64,000 nt of DNA from Enoplolaimus lenunculus (GCA_030248215.1 JASANG010001204.1:186001-250000), one strand, 5' to 3'. Counted from the first letter of the stretch, positions 33,550 to 44,873 are shown. Made by a program: numbers and translations. The notes: generated by a model not told the origin, from the letters alone.

Positions 33550-33870
33550 TAAAAATATTTTAAAAATTAACAATTCACCAATTCATGATCATAAAAATCG
33601 AAAAATTTTAGTTTTTAAAAGGTTTTTACCGTAAGAATTAAATCGTGCAATGTAGCCTGTCGGAACCAGACACACCAAATCCAGAATATTTATAAGATAA
33701 GTTTTACTCCAAAGAACTCTAGACTAATAGACAAAATATGTTTCAAAGATTTTTTATAACAAACGAGTCAAATACTCTGACTTAATTGATGAAATATAAA
33801 AGTATCTTAGACTTTTCCACAAATACTTCCCGGCGTACCTGCTTTTTAAACCTGTGCACTGCCAAAATTT

Positions 33871-34172
33871 TTAGACGCAAAAAATAATCGCCCCTAAAAT
33901 GTAAATAAGCGCAAATACAATAAACAAAAAGCAATTCAATGAAGATAACGCCGCAGTCCACTGATCATCAATAGGTGGCGTTTCAGTTCCGCCTCCTGTT
34001 TCATCCTTTGTATCAATTGCAGTGCACACACAGAGCGTTGCAATGCGTTTTGTAATTGCAGTCATCGCGTGCGGTGGTGGAATTGTGTGCTGACGGCGTG
34101 CAAACGTCCACAACGCAAGACCAACGATTAACGATATCAGGGTAACAATCATAGTGAACCGGTGAAACAGTA
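33871..34172 (-). CDS. receptor exon: M3, short loop, M4, stop
   Basis: Acceptor GTTTTCAG. M3, then ARRQHTIPPP, about 40 polar residues with DETGGGTETPP, then DDQWTAALSSLNCFLF and M4. Two nucleotides complete the Leu split by the preceding intron. Confidence 0.8.
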
Positions 34173-37100
34173 CTGAAAACACCGACCCGTTGTTTGCTTT
34201 AACCGATTAAACACTTCAGTGCCGTGTTTAGCGGCATCATACCCCCAAATGGTGGGCCTATTAACTTTCGAAGGAGCCACTCCAACACTAGGGACGGCAC
34301 TGGAACACTTGAAGTTGCTACGGGTGATTTTTTTAACGGATACCTTTAGTAAAAGTGCAATTGAAGTAGTGGGAACCCTTTAATTTATCCTAAAAATAGT
34401 AATTAAGTACATTTTTTGTGGTTTCTTATACGTTAAAAAGTTGTAGGTCTGATTTGCTATGTTGGTTTAAAGAGAGTTAAACAAAAAACGTTGTCTTAGT
34501 GAATTTTTGATATTCAATAAGTTTGTAATTAAAAATTACATGTATCTCACTCCATATTCATGAAGATATTGGACTGAATTTGTGTGACATTAACAGACAA
34601 GCTTAATAAAACGATGTGTCTTTTCGATCTAAGCACGATGCTTTAAGAAGTCTAACTCTCGTTACATTTCCGGGCCAATATAAAGAACAAGCGCGGAACA
34701 GTATTATAAGCATATTCCTAAGCCTACGCCTAAGCATAAACCTAAGTGTAAGCTTAAAAATAAGCATATTCGTAAGCCTAAGCCTAAGCCTGACACAAGC
34801 AAAAAATAGGCTAAAGCTTCCGCATCCGCAGCAAAATTTTCGTGAAGGGCTCTATATGGTTCTGCTTAACTTAGAATTCCTCTATTGTTGCACCACAGAA
34901 AAACGTTCCGCCCTGATCTTTACATGGACCCATTTCCTTCACCTGTGCTAAGGTTTCAGTAATGAATTTGGGTAAAAACTGCACAGAAATTGAAGCATCT
35001 ATAATTCAGCCGAAGCTCCACGTCGAATGAGTTCGTTCAAAAGTTTCGCACCTTCGCGATAACTGTTCTTACTTTTATATGTCAAAAATTTCTCTGTTAC
35101 CAAATAAAACAAAATTATTTAACTAAAATTTCAAAAAGTTTAATTGTTTGCTATGACTGAGAAGTAACTCTAAGCTAAATAGTTACATTTATCACTTTTG
35201 TGCACGTGAACGAACTGGTGCCCCCCTCATTAGCTTATAACTGCAATAGAGTGTCTCGGTTTGCACAGGCTGTTCATTGTCGCGTCAAAAGATGATAGAG
35301 ATCTTGTTTTAGCGTTGTGCGGAATATGAGAGATAAAACGGGAGAATTTATTCCCCAAACGATGCGTACAGCGAAGAATTTTGTAATATTATTCGCTAGA
35401 AGCAGGATCTTATATCAGAACGCGCGCGAAGCATATACAGTATTTCTGGAAGCTAAACTTACATATTCCTGGAATCTGTTTAGTATATCGTGTGACCCAG
35501 TGAATTTGAACAAAATTAATCAATGACAAATACATAAACAACAGCGCGAGCACTTTAATCATCGACTGCCATTTGAAACTACCGAACAACGGTGCAACAA
35601 TTGCGATAATTGTTGCAATCAGTATCGGAGATAATATTTCGATACCTGCTGACCGATTGACGCGATTTATTTTAGTTGTAATTTCAAGAAATTGTCGATC
35701 GCGGTCTTGGTATTGACGAATTTTCGCCGAGTCATACTGCCAGTAATACGATTGCTGGTAGTTTGGTGCTGAAATGGTTTACATAAGGTTAATCAGTAGC
35801 TGTAGCGAGTGTGTAAAATAGCCAAATTCCTGTCGAGAGTGGAGGTCCCAAGGGTCAGAGATACGTCGAGGAACGCAGCTGTCCACGCAATATTTCTGCC
35901 CCGGTTGTAAGCAAGTCTTGTAAAAGACCACATGTTGCTTCAATGCACTATTTTAGCTCAGCTTATATGTATTGTAAAATTCGAATAAACCAGAGAGTAA
36001 CCAGGTATTCGTCTTAGTTTCCGGCAAAAATTGGTGCCCCTTACCGTTTCTGTTATATATAGAAACATTGAAAACTGTTATTTTTATGCCCGCATTTACT
36101 TGTAAATTATGCATAAATCATTCAATTTTTCAATAAAAACTGCAGAATTCGGTCAAAATTTTACAAAATTTGGGTCCATCCGCTATTTTTTCTTTAAAAA
36201 ATTTAGAAAGCCCTGTGAATATTTGCATGCCTCATTGCATTGTCACAAAATATAAATTTCCGAAACTTTTATACCTCAATTTGCGTTTCCGTGATTTTGG
36301 GCGCTACCTGTTTTCGTTATTTACCGTATCCATTTACGCCCTCCTCCTACAAACCTTGTCCTGGAATGGGTTTGTCCTCATGGTGAGCTGACTATGGACC
36401 CATGACTATAGCGCTTATCATCAGTTAGTGATAGGTTTTGAAACGAACGAACCCATATATTATATGTGCGAAACAAACATTTTACTGAGTTATTCTTGAG
36501 CACCGCCATAAAAAGTATATACAAAATTTTCATAGATTTTGAAACAACGATTCAAACATTAGTAGGGCTCATGTATAGAACAGGGCCGGAACGCTTTCCT
36601 GAGGGGCTATAACAGAGTCAGACTGATGATAGTTGCTATACACATTTGAAAATGTAGACCCAGATTATAACATTACATTTTTTGATGTCTGATATCTTTA
36701 ACTCGATCAAAATAGCCTTTGAGTCATTGATCCATTTGCCTTCAAATGTTGTTTTGCAAACTGCTGAATCGTATGGATATCGTCGTAAGTTCATGTCACA
36801 CTGTGAATCCCAATCGAGAAATGTTGATGCCTCTACTCGGCCGTTGTATGACACCGTCGGAACGATAAGTTCACTTACCCTGCATTACACAAATCACCGA
36901 CTGAGTTAACTTTATTGCTAACGTACTGTACTGACCCGAATTAGAGAGAGAGCAGTAAGGTTCCGGGGTTCCTTTTTGCGTCTGAATCAATACGAGTCTA
37001 TTTCTTGAACTGGAGTCAGTAAATGGATAGACTACAAAATGACTAATTAGATCATATACGCCATTTAGCCAATAGGATCGCGGAAATGCTTTCTGTGCCA

Positions 37101-40100
37101 AATAAAGTCCAGTGCAATGCAAAATATTCATTACTCAAGGTATAATGTTTAATTCGTAGCAGCATACTCAAATCTTACACGCATATCTTAAAGCGTTAAC
37201 CGTAAAAAAGGCTGGCATAGTTTAAGCTGTGTAGTCCACATAATCTGGAGTTGGATTGAAAAATAAATAAACAGTATGGAACCTAGCAATGAGGGTAGCA
37301 AGTTATGTTGACAAGATATAAATAATCTACTACTTACTGTGACGACCCGCCAGTTTTTTTGGGCACAACTTGAAACAATGGAAACCATATTTTGCTCGCG
37401 AAATCAGGTCTAATTTCAATTTTGTCCAATCCGCCCCCACAAACACCCACTAAAGAAATTGCCCACATTGATATAGAAGAACCGAAAAAAAAAAAAACAA
37501 GACCAACCAACAAACAGCTTGGTTGCCACGTTAAACGGCTATCCATCCAAGACTAAAAATTTGAAAAGTGTTTGCAATTATGATCTTTATATCGATGAAC
37601 CGTAATAAATGTGAAAATTTTGTATAAACAAGACCATATTTTATTGTTTCCAATACGTTTTTATAAATCTAGCAAGTTTTGCAACTTTTTAGTCAATTCC
37701 TATTCCTATCTGTATTTTTACTCGTTACCTTAGAGCTGTAGCAGCATGTGGTGTACTTTTAGTGGCGCACCAGCTGATCCAAACGGAGGCCACCTGGTGC
37801 GAAGCGCAATATATAGCAGTGGAAGGAAACTAGCGAGCGGAAAACCAAACGCAATTTTAGCACGAGATCCCTATCTATTTCTAATATAAAGTGTTGGTTT
37901 TGGTTTCGTTCGCCAAATATGAGATGTGTCACTTTCCACTCGTGTCTAAACTTGAAACGTTGTGTTTAATTTCAAGTGACTTTAAGTAGGCCGCCACAAA
38001 ATTATCGGTTAGTTATTGTTATATTTGTATAAAAGAAAACTGTTGACGTATTAGCTTGTTTGCCCAATGTTACTTTCAGGTTTGTAATAGTAGATTAAGC
38101 GTGTTTTATGCCTAAAGCGTAAGCAAAAAGTGTAGTCTAGAATGTATTAACGCCTACTCTTTTACACACCCGCCAGGAACATGGACGGCCTTAAAAGTAA
38201 CATGGGCCGGTTTTTATGCTACAGTATCAGCAATAAAAACAAATGCATTAAAACGGTATTGCTATTCATAACGACTAAGAACAACTGAAAAGCTAATACT
38301 GCTTACAAAGTGCAAATATCCATCCATTGATGCTGTTTGTTTAGCCGTATCCTAAAAAAGCTTGAATAATGCCACAAAATTGATGCTAGTTTTAAGCATA
38401 TTTTAACACAAAACTAAAAATTAAACAACCAGCTTTCAGTTCGGTAGCCAGCTCACCTTGCAAGGAGGACTGAAAATTTTTCAGGAAGGGTATACCAGGG
38501 TTTTCGATGACTTACAAGCAAGGTTGAAAATTTACCAGAGGTGCCAAAATGTTTCCAGGGAAGGCTCAACCACCCTTAGCTACGCACCCGCCAGCTTTAT
38601 GCTACTTGTAGAAATGTCTGAACAGTTTTCGAGTTTGTTCATATCAGACATTATTCCACAGCGTTTGAAGGTTAACAGTATTTAAATATTGATAATACAT
38701 GAAATTAGTTAATGCGAGTAGGAAATAAACGGAAATTACAAATCAGGAGCAAATGCATATTGTTTATGTGCTTAGTCACCGAATAAGACCTAACGGATGC
38801 AAATTCTAAACGTATGTTAGCCTCTTTTTGAAATCATAATCTAAAACCAGGGTGTAAACGGGTACCAATAACGGAAACGGAAAACGTATATTGAAGTATA
38901 AAAGTATCAAAGACATATTATTTTTTGCCAATACAATTGTGACGTGCGGATATTCACCGAGTTTTCTAAAATTTTACAGAAAAACAGCGGATGCGCCAAA
39001 ATTTTTAAGATTTTGGAAGAATTTTGTAATTTTTATTTCACATCAAACAATTGCAGCATATTTGTAATGAAAAATTGCAATACATAATATACACGTGATT
39101 TTTAAACTGTAATTTTGAGCGTAAAAGTAACAGAATTTTCGGTATTTCCTTAACGGAAACGCAAACGGACTCCGATTTTTGCCGGAAACGGAAATAGCAA
39201 CGGATATCCGGTTACACGCTGTCTAAAACTGCTATTAGTTTGCGTTTCGGTTAAGTGATAATTATGCTATTTCTCAAAATGAAATTATTCCGGGTTTTTT
39301 TAATAAAAGGCTTTCTGATTCAACTAACCTATGTTTGAAACTGTTAGTTTAATTATGAAAAATATGTTGCAAAATAGTGAACCAAATCACAGTCATCCAC
39401 AGAATACTTCAAAGTATCTACTTCCATTATTTTGTTTTAATATCAAAACATACCGGACTCGCAGATCGAATTTCGGCATCGTTGATGACCAGTTTAACAC
39501 CGGGTGTATTTTGGTTATGAGTATTATAACCGGGCGGAATCTTTAGCGGCGACCAACTTGCGTCACCGAATACTTCGTACGCAATTGAATTCCAATTGCT
39601 AGTAGTATGTCGTTTCTTAAATCGGTCCGTTTCTTTCATTTGAATTGACTGAACCAAACATTCGATATATTTATCTTTCATGTATTGCGGAAGCGTGTCT
39701 AAAAATAAATCATGAAGCAACTTGTCAAATAAATTAACAGAAATTTGTAACCAAATTCCGTTTATGCTAACCATCGGTGATTCGATTATACTCTGAGTTA
39801 TGGGAATTAAATTTGACAACAAAACAAAAGTATCGAATTATAGACGATGAAACGATAACAACTTAGAAACTGAAATTTTGAAGATTGAAAAAGAAATCGG
39901 ACATATGAGCCACCGAAATATCTTGTACTGCCACAGCTTAATATCTGTGTTTAAAAATTGAAACTATGCTCATCGAAGAAATGAAATTTAAGTGATTTCT
40001 TCACGAAAGAAGAAATGCATTATATACACTTCATTGTTTAAAAATATCAGCGTATCAAAAATATTTACCTGCGCGTGTAAGACTTTTTGGAACCCAACTA

Positions 40101-40183
40101 CAATTCGCAGCAGCTTCGGCATCACGAAAAGCGTTCAGAAGCAACAAAAACGAAATAATATATGAAATGTTTAATATATCCAT
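33871..40183 (-). CDS. divergent Cys-loop (pentameric ligand-gated) receptor subunit, gene span
   Basis: Minus-strand exons 40069-40183 (signal peptide), 39454-39792, 36677-36879, 35463-35768 and 33871-34172. Seen: a signature Cys-loop with 13 residues between cysteines (C-DMNLRRYPYDSAV-C), a pre-M1 arm (ITTKINRVNRSAG), M1 (IEILSPILIATIIAIVAPLF), M2 (SMIKVLALLFMYLSLINF), M3 (FTMIVTLISLIVGLALWTF), a very short M3-M4 loop of about 50 residues with a Pro/Thr/Gly stretch, and M4 ending at the stop. Phases match through the last three exons. They do not match between the signal exon and 39454-39792, or between that exon and 36677-36879, so two small exons were missed or the gene is damaged. I see no vicinal cysteine pair, so it is not a nicotinic alpha type. 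Ligand and ion selectivity cannot be told from this. Confidence 0.75.
34670..34880. mobile_element. TTAGGC-bearing element in a receptor intron
   Basis: CCTAAGCCTACGCCTAAGC and TAAGCCTAAGCCTAAGCC runs. A worn left end (GGGCCAATATAAAGAAC) resembles subfamily A. Confidence 0.5.
35463..35768 (-). CDS. receptor exon: pre-M1, M1 and M2
   Basis: Acceptor CATTTCAG, donor AT|GTAAGT. Two hydrophobic segments separated by GSFKWQ, the position of the short M1-M2 linker. Overlapping + strand open frames are shadows. Confidence 0.8.
36000..36345. mobile_element. CAGGGTGTAAACGG MITE family, worn copy
   Basis: GGGTCCATCCGCTATTTTTT, GAATATTTGCATGCCTCA and CCGTATCCATTTACGCCCTC. Family interior present, ends degenerate; in a receptor intron. 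Confidence 0.5.
36570..36625. mobile_element. TTAGGC MITE subfamily A, left end only
   Basis: CATGTATAGAACAGGGCCGG followed by AACGCTTTCCTGAGGGGCT, then unrelated sequence; truncated next to the Cys-loop exon. Confidence 0.55.
36677..36879 (-). CDS. receptor exon: Cys-loop
   Basis: VSELIVPTVSYNGRVEASTF, then the 13-residue Cys-loop with YPYD, then KTTFEGKW (family: 'FPFD.Q.C.l.fgsW'). Acceptor ATGCAG, donor GTAATG, phase 1 out. Confidence 0.8.
36926..37030. mobile_element. CTGTAGTGACCC MITE, left fragment
   Basis: CTGTACTGACCCGAATTAGA, then TCTGAATCAATACGAGTC; no right end. Confidence 0.65.
38064..38215. mobile_element. TTAGGC MITE subfamily B in a receptor intron
   Basis: CCCAATGTTACTTTCAGG at the left and CCTTAAAAGTAACATGGGCC at the right. 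The interior TTATGCCTAAAGCGTAAGC and GTGTAGTCTAGAA are shared with 44059-44225. Confidence 0.7.
38848..39221. mobile_element. hAT-like MITE, best copy of the CAGGGTGTAAACGG family
   Basis: CAGGGTGTAAACGGGTACC at the left, GGATATCCGGTTACACGCTG at the right. A perfect 8-bp duplication TCTAAAAC lies at 38840-38847 and 39222-39229. It is in a receptor intron and is the reference for copies at 1500, 22054, 29810, 31130 and 36000. Confidence 0.92.
39454..39792 (-). CDS. receptor exon: N-terminal ligand-binding domain
   Basis: 113 open codons between ACTCAG and CCG|GTATGT. WSPLKIPPGYNTHNQN and TPGVKLVINDAE align with the 'W..iriP...lW.PDi.l.N' strand region of Cys-loop receptors. The match is weak, and phases (0 in, 0 out) do not fit the flanking exons. 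Confidence 0.5.
40069..40183 (-). CDS. receptor exon: signal peptide
   Basis: ATG at 40183, MDILNISYIISFLLLLNAF, then RDAEAAANCSWVPKSLTRAG; donor G|GTAAAT, phase 1. Assignment to the receptor rests on position and strand. Confidence 0.5.
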
Positions 40184-40264
40184 AATGTACACTGAAAGTT
40201 CCCAAGTCTGTTCGGTTTTAGCGAAAGCAAATATGTGAACCCAAGAAGGCAAACAGAAAAATGG

Positions 40265-40405
40265 ACTCATGCATCATCTGCCAGAGGCTTAGGCTCATGT
40301 TCAGGCTTACTCTTAGATTAACTCAAGCATAAGCGTGAACCTACGCGTTTTACCTAAACTGTTAGCTAAGCTTAAAAAACAGCGTAAGCCTTAACCTCAA
40401 ACGTG
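40265..40405. repeat. TTAGGC-like hexamer block upstream of the receptor
   Basis: GGCTTAGGCTCATG, CAAGCATAAGCGTGAACC and GTAAGCCTTAACC. Hexamers on both strands, no clear termini. Confidence 0.4.
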
Positions 40406-40418
40406 GAAGCGGGGGAAT

Positions 40419-41043
40419 CAGAAGTGCAAGTGGGTAGAATTTTACCCGCGTTGCGCTTTGCCCGCGGAAATTTTACTTTTTTACCCGAAGGTATTACTCG
40501 TCTTTACCCGCACAAAGTTTCTTTACCGCTACCGACCTTACATGCCCTTATTTTGTCTTGGGCGTTCAATACAATTGTCTAATTTTACAGTCCATAGATG
40601 TTACTCTTTGGAACGTTACAAAAACTCTTTATCAGTAATTTTCAAAACAAACCATTAAGTAAAAAATGTAAAGCCGGACAATATTGAACGTTACACCTAT
40701 CATCGTTTAAAACTATGTTGTTTGCTTTGCCGGTGGGCGAGCAGTGAATCAAAACTTTCTTATCCGTACAAAATCATTGCAGTAAAGAACAAAAGTGCAT
40801 AAACCACACATATCAGAACTCGTCGCAATTTGTCTTCAGACCTCTTTCAGAAAGCTGTAAACATATTGTTCCACGCTTTCAAGTTTCTAGACATTATCCG
40901 ATCTCAAGTTTCTTATAATAATTTTAGGCGGGTAAAGAATCACAAATGTTTACCTGCGCTTTGAAATTCTTTACCCGCTAGTATATCCGCGCCAAAATTT
41001 TCTTACCCGTACCCACGTTACCCGCGAGTAACGTGCAGCTGTG
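40419..41043. mobile_element. hAT-like element, 625 bp, TTTACCCGC-rich
   Basis: CAGAAGTGCAAGTGGGTAG at the left, CCGCGAGTAACGTGCAGCTG at the right. Flanks GGGGGAAT and GAGGGAAT differ at one of 8 positions. The interior repeats TTACCCGC many times on one strand. Confidence 0.75.
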
Positions 41044-41051
41044 GAGGGAAT

Positions 41052-42127
41052 AATGTACAAGAGCAGCAAAGTGTTAAGCGGACAGTCAATAGTTTTAGAT
41101 CCGCAGTTTGGTTTTAGTTGACGTTGCAGCAAATCTTTCGATTTTGAGAATTAATATATTTGGAACACTCTTGTTTTTAAGATTCTGGCAATCCGAGATA
41201 AATCGATCTAAGCTTAACTGTTATGGCAGTCACTGTTACATGCTTTACGTGACAATTATTATATACACAAGCTGGTGGGAGCAAACTCAAAAGCCAACGT
41301 GTGGTACATATAACATCAAGAAAAACAAATCAGAGAAAAATGTTATCAAAGAACAGAAATACTGCGACGATTAGATTTGCAATTATTAAACCTGTGTGCT
41401 ATTAAATTTGTGACAAACAAGACTGAAGCTATCGCAATAGAGATTGGAAAGATGGCTGATTTACATTTTAGGCCTATAGACGCCATCGAAAGCCTTTACT
41501 GAAACTAAAGACTAAAGTCTGAGGCGACTCCTGAGCCGATACTAATTGTGAAAAGTGTACAAGGGCCAAGAAAAATTTACTTGTAAGAATTAACAGTTTG
41601 GCCAAAACACAATGAGGATGTGAACGCAGCCTTATTAATTAAAGGCTTCTGTAAAAACTTAAAATAATGTAACCCGTGTTTTGCACCTTGCCCGTACGTT
41701 GTGTGAAGCCATACTTTTTAAAAACGATTAGCATTACAGTGTATGTATATTACGGAAATTAAACGAATAATATCAATAGCACAGTTTGATTATGTATATA
41801 TCTTTGGATAAAGCTGAAGGTAAAAATAACTGAAACGGATAGCGATTCCAGCGAAAATAGAAAGTTAATATTTAAATATAAAGTTTAAAACGCGAAAAAG
41901 GAACACATATTTTTAAACCAAGTTTTAGTCTAAAATGATAAAACAAAGGCCCATATATATTGTGTGGATTTTATTGGAAACTGTTTATTCAATTAAAACT
42001 GCCAGAGCGATAAAAATTTGGGTCTTTTCTGTTATCTTTCCAGCCCGTGTTTACCCAAAAATTGGATTTAAAATTTTTTCAGCATGTTTGAGCTTCTCAT
42101 GACCTCCCCTGATCATTCCACGGCTAA
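41052..42127. other. intergenic, nothing assigned
   Basis: The open frame 41108-41374 is Leu/Ile/Lys-rich with no domain or splice sites; the rest is AT-rich. Confidence 0.4.
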
Positions 42128-42130
42128 TTA

Positions 42131-42737
42131 GGGATTTCCGTTATAACCAAGTCGAGTACGGTTTGTCCCATGTTGATTTGACGTCAGCGTTAAAATTCGG
42201 GCTCTTATGAAAATCGGGTCAACAGACAAAATCCGAATATGACATTAGCTTTCAAACCACAGTTTTCAAATGGTCAATGTGTACAAGCTTCGGTATGTCA
42301 AGTGATACTTGGACTGTGTGACATTTATTCAAATACCATATGATATTCAAAAATTTCAAAAAGTATCATATGATATTCAGCAGAAAAGCGTAATCTTTAG
42401 GTGCTAAAACGAGTGAATAGACGGGCGGCAAAGGCACATATGTGCTTTCAATACCAAATACACACCTGAAAATCGTTTCCGCCACAAATTCGCTTAGAAC
42501 CACAAGCTACATAATTCAAGAATTCAAATTTCAAATTCTTGTATCATATGATATTCAACAGGACAATTTGAGTATGTTACCTCAAGCATGCAGACATTTG
42601 AAAATATATCATATGATATTCGCAGACAATACCTACATATGATTATAGCAGACGAATAAGAAGATAAAACGTTATCCTATAGTCTAATAGAGACAAAACG
42701 TGTCCTAAGCTGCCCCGGTTATAACGAGAACCCCGCA
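42131..42737. mobile_element. Harbinger-like MITE with ATCATATGAT array, copy 2
   Basis: The right end GTTATAACGAGAACCCCGCA and the worn left end TTTCCGTTATAACC pair with the ends of 54091-54737. The interior has repeated CATATGATATTC sites near 42340, 42365, 42543 and 42608. Confidence 0.7.
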
Positions 42738-42804
42738 TAAATTTGAATTTTTAAAAATTCGTTTTAAATGTCTTTTTTCTCAAAAAGTTTGACAAATTAT
42801 ATAC

Positions 42805-42986
42805 CATTCGCTACTTGCGGAGCTGCGTCCAATGGTGTTAATTTTGTTGCATTCAGACGATTGGTTAAAGAGTTATTGTAAAATAATTTATTTAACGTGC
42901 TGACAACGATTTGGGTCGCCGCCAAATCAGTTGTTTGACCATAATTCGTTAACCGATCATCTGATAGAATGGCATCGTAGTACCTA
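42805..42986 (-). CDS. orphan coding exon, unrecognised
   Basis: About 60 open codons between ACAG and G|GTATAT. Composition is protein-like: YYDAILSDDRLTNYGQTTDL, ATQIVVSTLNKLFYNN, RLNATKLTPLDAAPQVANG. The helix-like LNKLFYNNSL followed by PL resembles the N-terminal helix of Cys-loop subunits, and it lies 2.6 kb upstream of the receptor on the same strand, but I cannot join it with consistent phases. It could belong to a second subunit. Confidence 0.4.
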
Positions 42987-43237
42987 CTGTTGCTACTACA
43001 AAAACAGTGCACAGTTTCTGTGTTAAAACAACAAACGTCAAAAACTAATTGCTGCTGTGTGTGTGAAAAAATGGTTTATGTTGCCATACACAAGAATACC
43101 TTTTAAACATATCCTTCAATTGGCAATACACCAGATGGAAAGCGAGTTTCAAATAACTATAAAATATCCTCGTTAACGTTAAAGAAAGCAGTTTAGGATT
43201 TTTTTACTTTTGAGAAAAGTTAAAAAGCATTTCGATT

Positions 43238-43346
43238 CGCTGAGTCGCACGTTTGAGTCTGGCTGAGTCGAATTTGACTCAGTTTGTGTACTACCGAAGA
43301 GCCTATTTCGGCAGAGTCAATTTGACTCACCATTTTTTGCAGTGTA
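43238..43346. mobile_element. GAGTCAAATTGAC foldback, right-half fragment
   Basis: GAGTCGAATTTGACTCAG, then GAGTCAATTTGACTCACC and TTTTTTGCAGTG, as at the right end of 31938-32151. Confidence 0.6.
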
Positions 43347-43609
43347 GGACAAGAGTTTTATAAAATGCAACATTTTGTTGCAACAAAAAGGAAGATTTAA
43401 ATCTGTGCCATTTGTAAACTTTGTTTGAAGTTCATCTGCTTATACATGTATTCATGTTCTCTGATAGCAATGCCGTCGCTCTGCTTGAGTTTGGTTTAAT
43501 CTTCTTAAACGAATTGAATAGCGTTTAAAGATGCATAGTTTTACAGGAAACGCCTTCGCAAATTTGATTTTGATAGATTGTAGCATTGCAATAAGTCGCC
43601 CATTAGTCT

Positions 43610-43700
43610 CTGGCAGAGTCGAATTTGACTCAGTTCGTATAGTCCTCTAGAGCCTATTTCAAGCAGAGTCAATTTGGCTCACCATTTTTTACAGTGTAGT
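43610..43700. mobile_element. GAGTCAAATTGAC foldback, second right-half fragment
   Basis: GCAGAGTCGAATTTGACTCA, AGAGCCTATTTCAAGCAG and ATTTTTTACAGTG. Confidence 0.6.
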
Positions 43701-44058
43701 ATAAGATAATCTGGAACTTCGTTATCTAAATTTACTATCAGGAACTGCGCGCCACGGTTTGTATAACGTTTCAATATTAAAACTGGAACACTCGTACCAT
43801 ACGTAAATTAGACAGTTTTACAACGTTGAACTTGACTGAGAAACGTCTGTTTTTGTCAACGGCCATACGCTCTAGCCCCATGTTAATTTCAGTGGCTGTA
43901 CAATTATACTTTTCTCTATAAGTAATGTGAACAAAACATTGATATCTTAGCGTCCTTTAATTAATCTGAGTTACCGCATGATACCGGACGACATTTAAGA
44001 AACTGGAGCACAACGTTAAACAAATCCACAACAAAGCGGTATCTCGGATAACATCACG

Positions 44059-44225
44059 GGCCAATGTTACTGTTAGGGCCGTAACAGTCGGTTAAGCGTA
44101 TTTCTAAGCCTAAGCCTAAGCCTATGCCTAAAGCCTAAGCCTAAGCAAAAAACGTAGTCTAGAAGTAAGCCTACTGTTTTACAGACCCACCAGAAACCGG
44201 GACGGCCCTAAAAGTACCATGGGCC
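44059..44225. mobile_element. TTAGGC MITE subfamily B with perfect 8-bp duplication
   Basis: GGCCAATGTTACTGTTAGGG at the left and GGGACGGCCCTAAAAGTACC with ATGGGCC at the right; ACATCACG repeats exactly at 44051-44058 and 44226-44233. The interior contains TAAGCCTAAGCCTAAGCC. This is the best copy to define subfamily B. Confidence 0.88.
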
Positions 44226-44604
44226 ACATCACGGATAAAATTGTTTGCACGGGGCGCAGCAACTGCCAGCAGTACTTAAACCGTGAATAAGCAAAATTCA
44301 AGGTATAGAAATCGTGTCAAAAATAAAACGCTGTTTTTCACGTTTCAAACAGCGTCTATCAATACGCTTTTTGCAAGTGGAGAAACTTTGAAATGAATTG
44401 CTAGCGTAGGTAAACGCTATTAAGTAAACACTTTTTAGCGTTTGGGAGAACGCTATTTTCTTATCAACACAAGCTGTTACAAACAAAAATTGTATTTTAA
44501 TCTTATAAATTCGAAACAACAATTTTCTTAAATTTTTAACCGAAAATTTTGTAACATTTTCCTATCCCTTTTATAAGAATCGGCGCTATAACCACAATAT
44601 ATTA

Positions 44605-44873
44605 ATCCCTTCTTACATTGAGTTGCCTGTATGCAACTCAACACAGTGCATATACGTTAAATAGTATATATTGCACCGTGTTTAACAATTGCAACACGTA
44701 TACATAGTACTAAATCACCACAAGACGTGAGAGCCCCCTCGGGCTCGAGCGTTAAGCTCCTATAGCTGAGTGGTGATGGTATACGCCTCCCACTCCAGTC
44801 ACTGGAGTTCGAATCTTAGCATAAAAGTAGGTCTCAGGGGAAATAGAAAATATTCATGTGAGAAAGGGTTAAG
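44605..44873. mobile_element. TTAA-bounded (piggyBac-like) MITE with tRNA-like insert, copy 2
   Basis: Left end TTAATCCCTTCTTACATTG, right end CATGTGAGAAAGGGTTAA, an inverted match with TTAA at each edge. Hairpin GAGTTGCC-TGTAT-GCAACTC, then CACCACAAGACGTGAGAGCC and the CCCCTCGGGCTC stem, as in copy 1. Confidence 0.7.
44758..44830 (+). tRNA. tRNA-like unit, second copy
   Basis: TAGCTGAGTGG A box, CTCCCAC loop, GTTCGAATC B box. Nearly identical to 14090-14163 although about 30 kb away, so both box motifs are preserved between copies. Confidence 0.4.

Noticed and set aside
44059-44225. Interstitial telomere (TTAGGC array)
   Set aside because: Hexamers are imperfect, short and enclosed by inverted ends and an 8-bp duplication, so this is a transposon interior and not a telomeric fusion.
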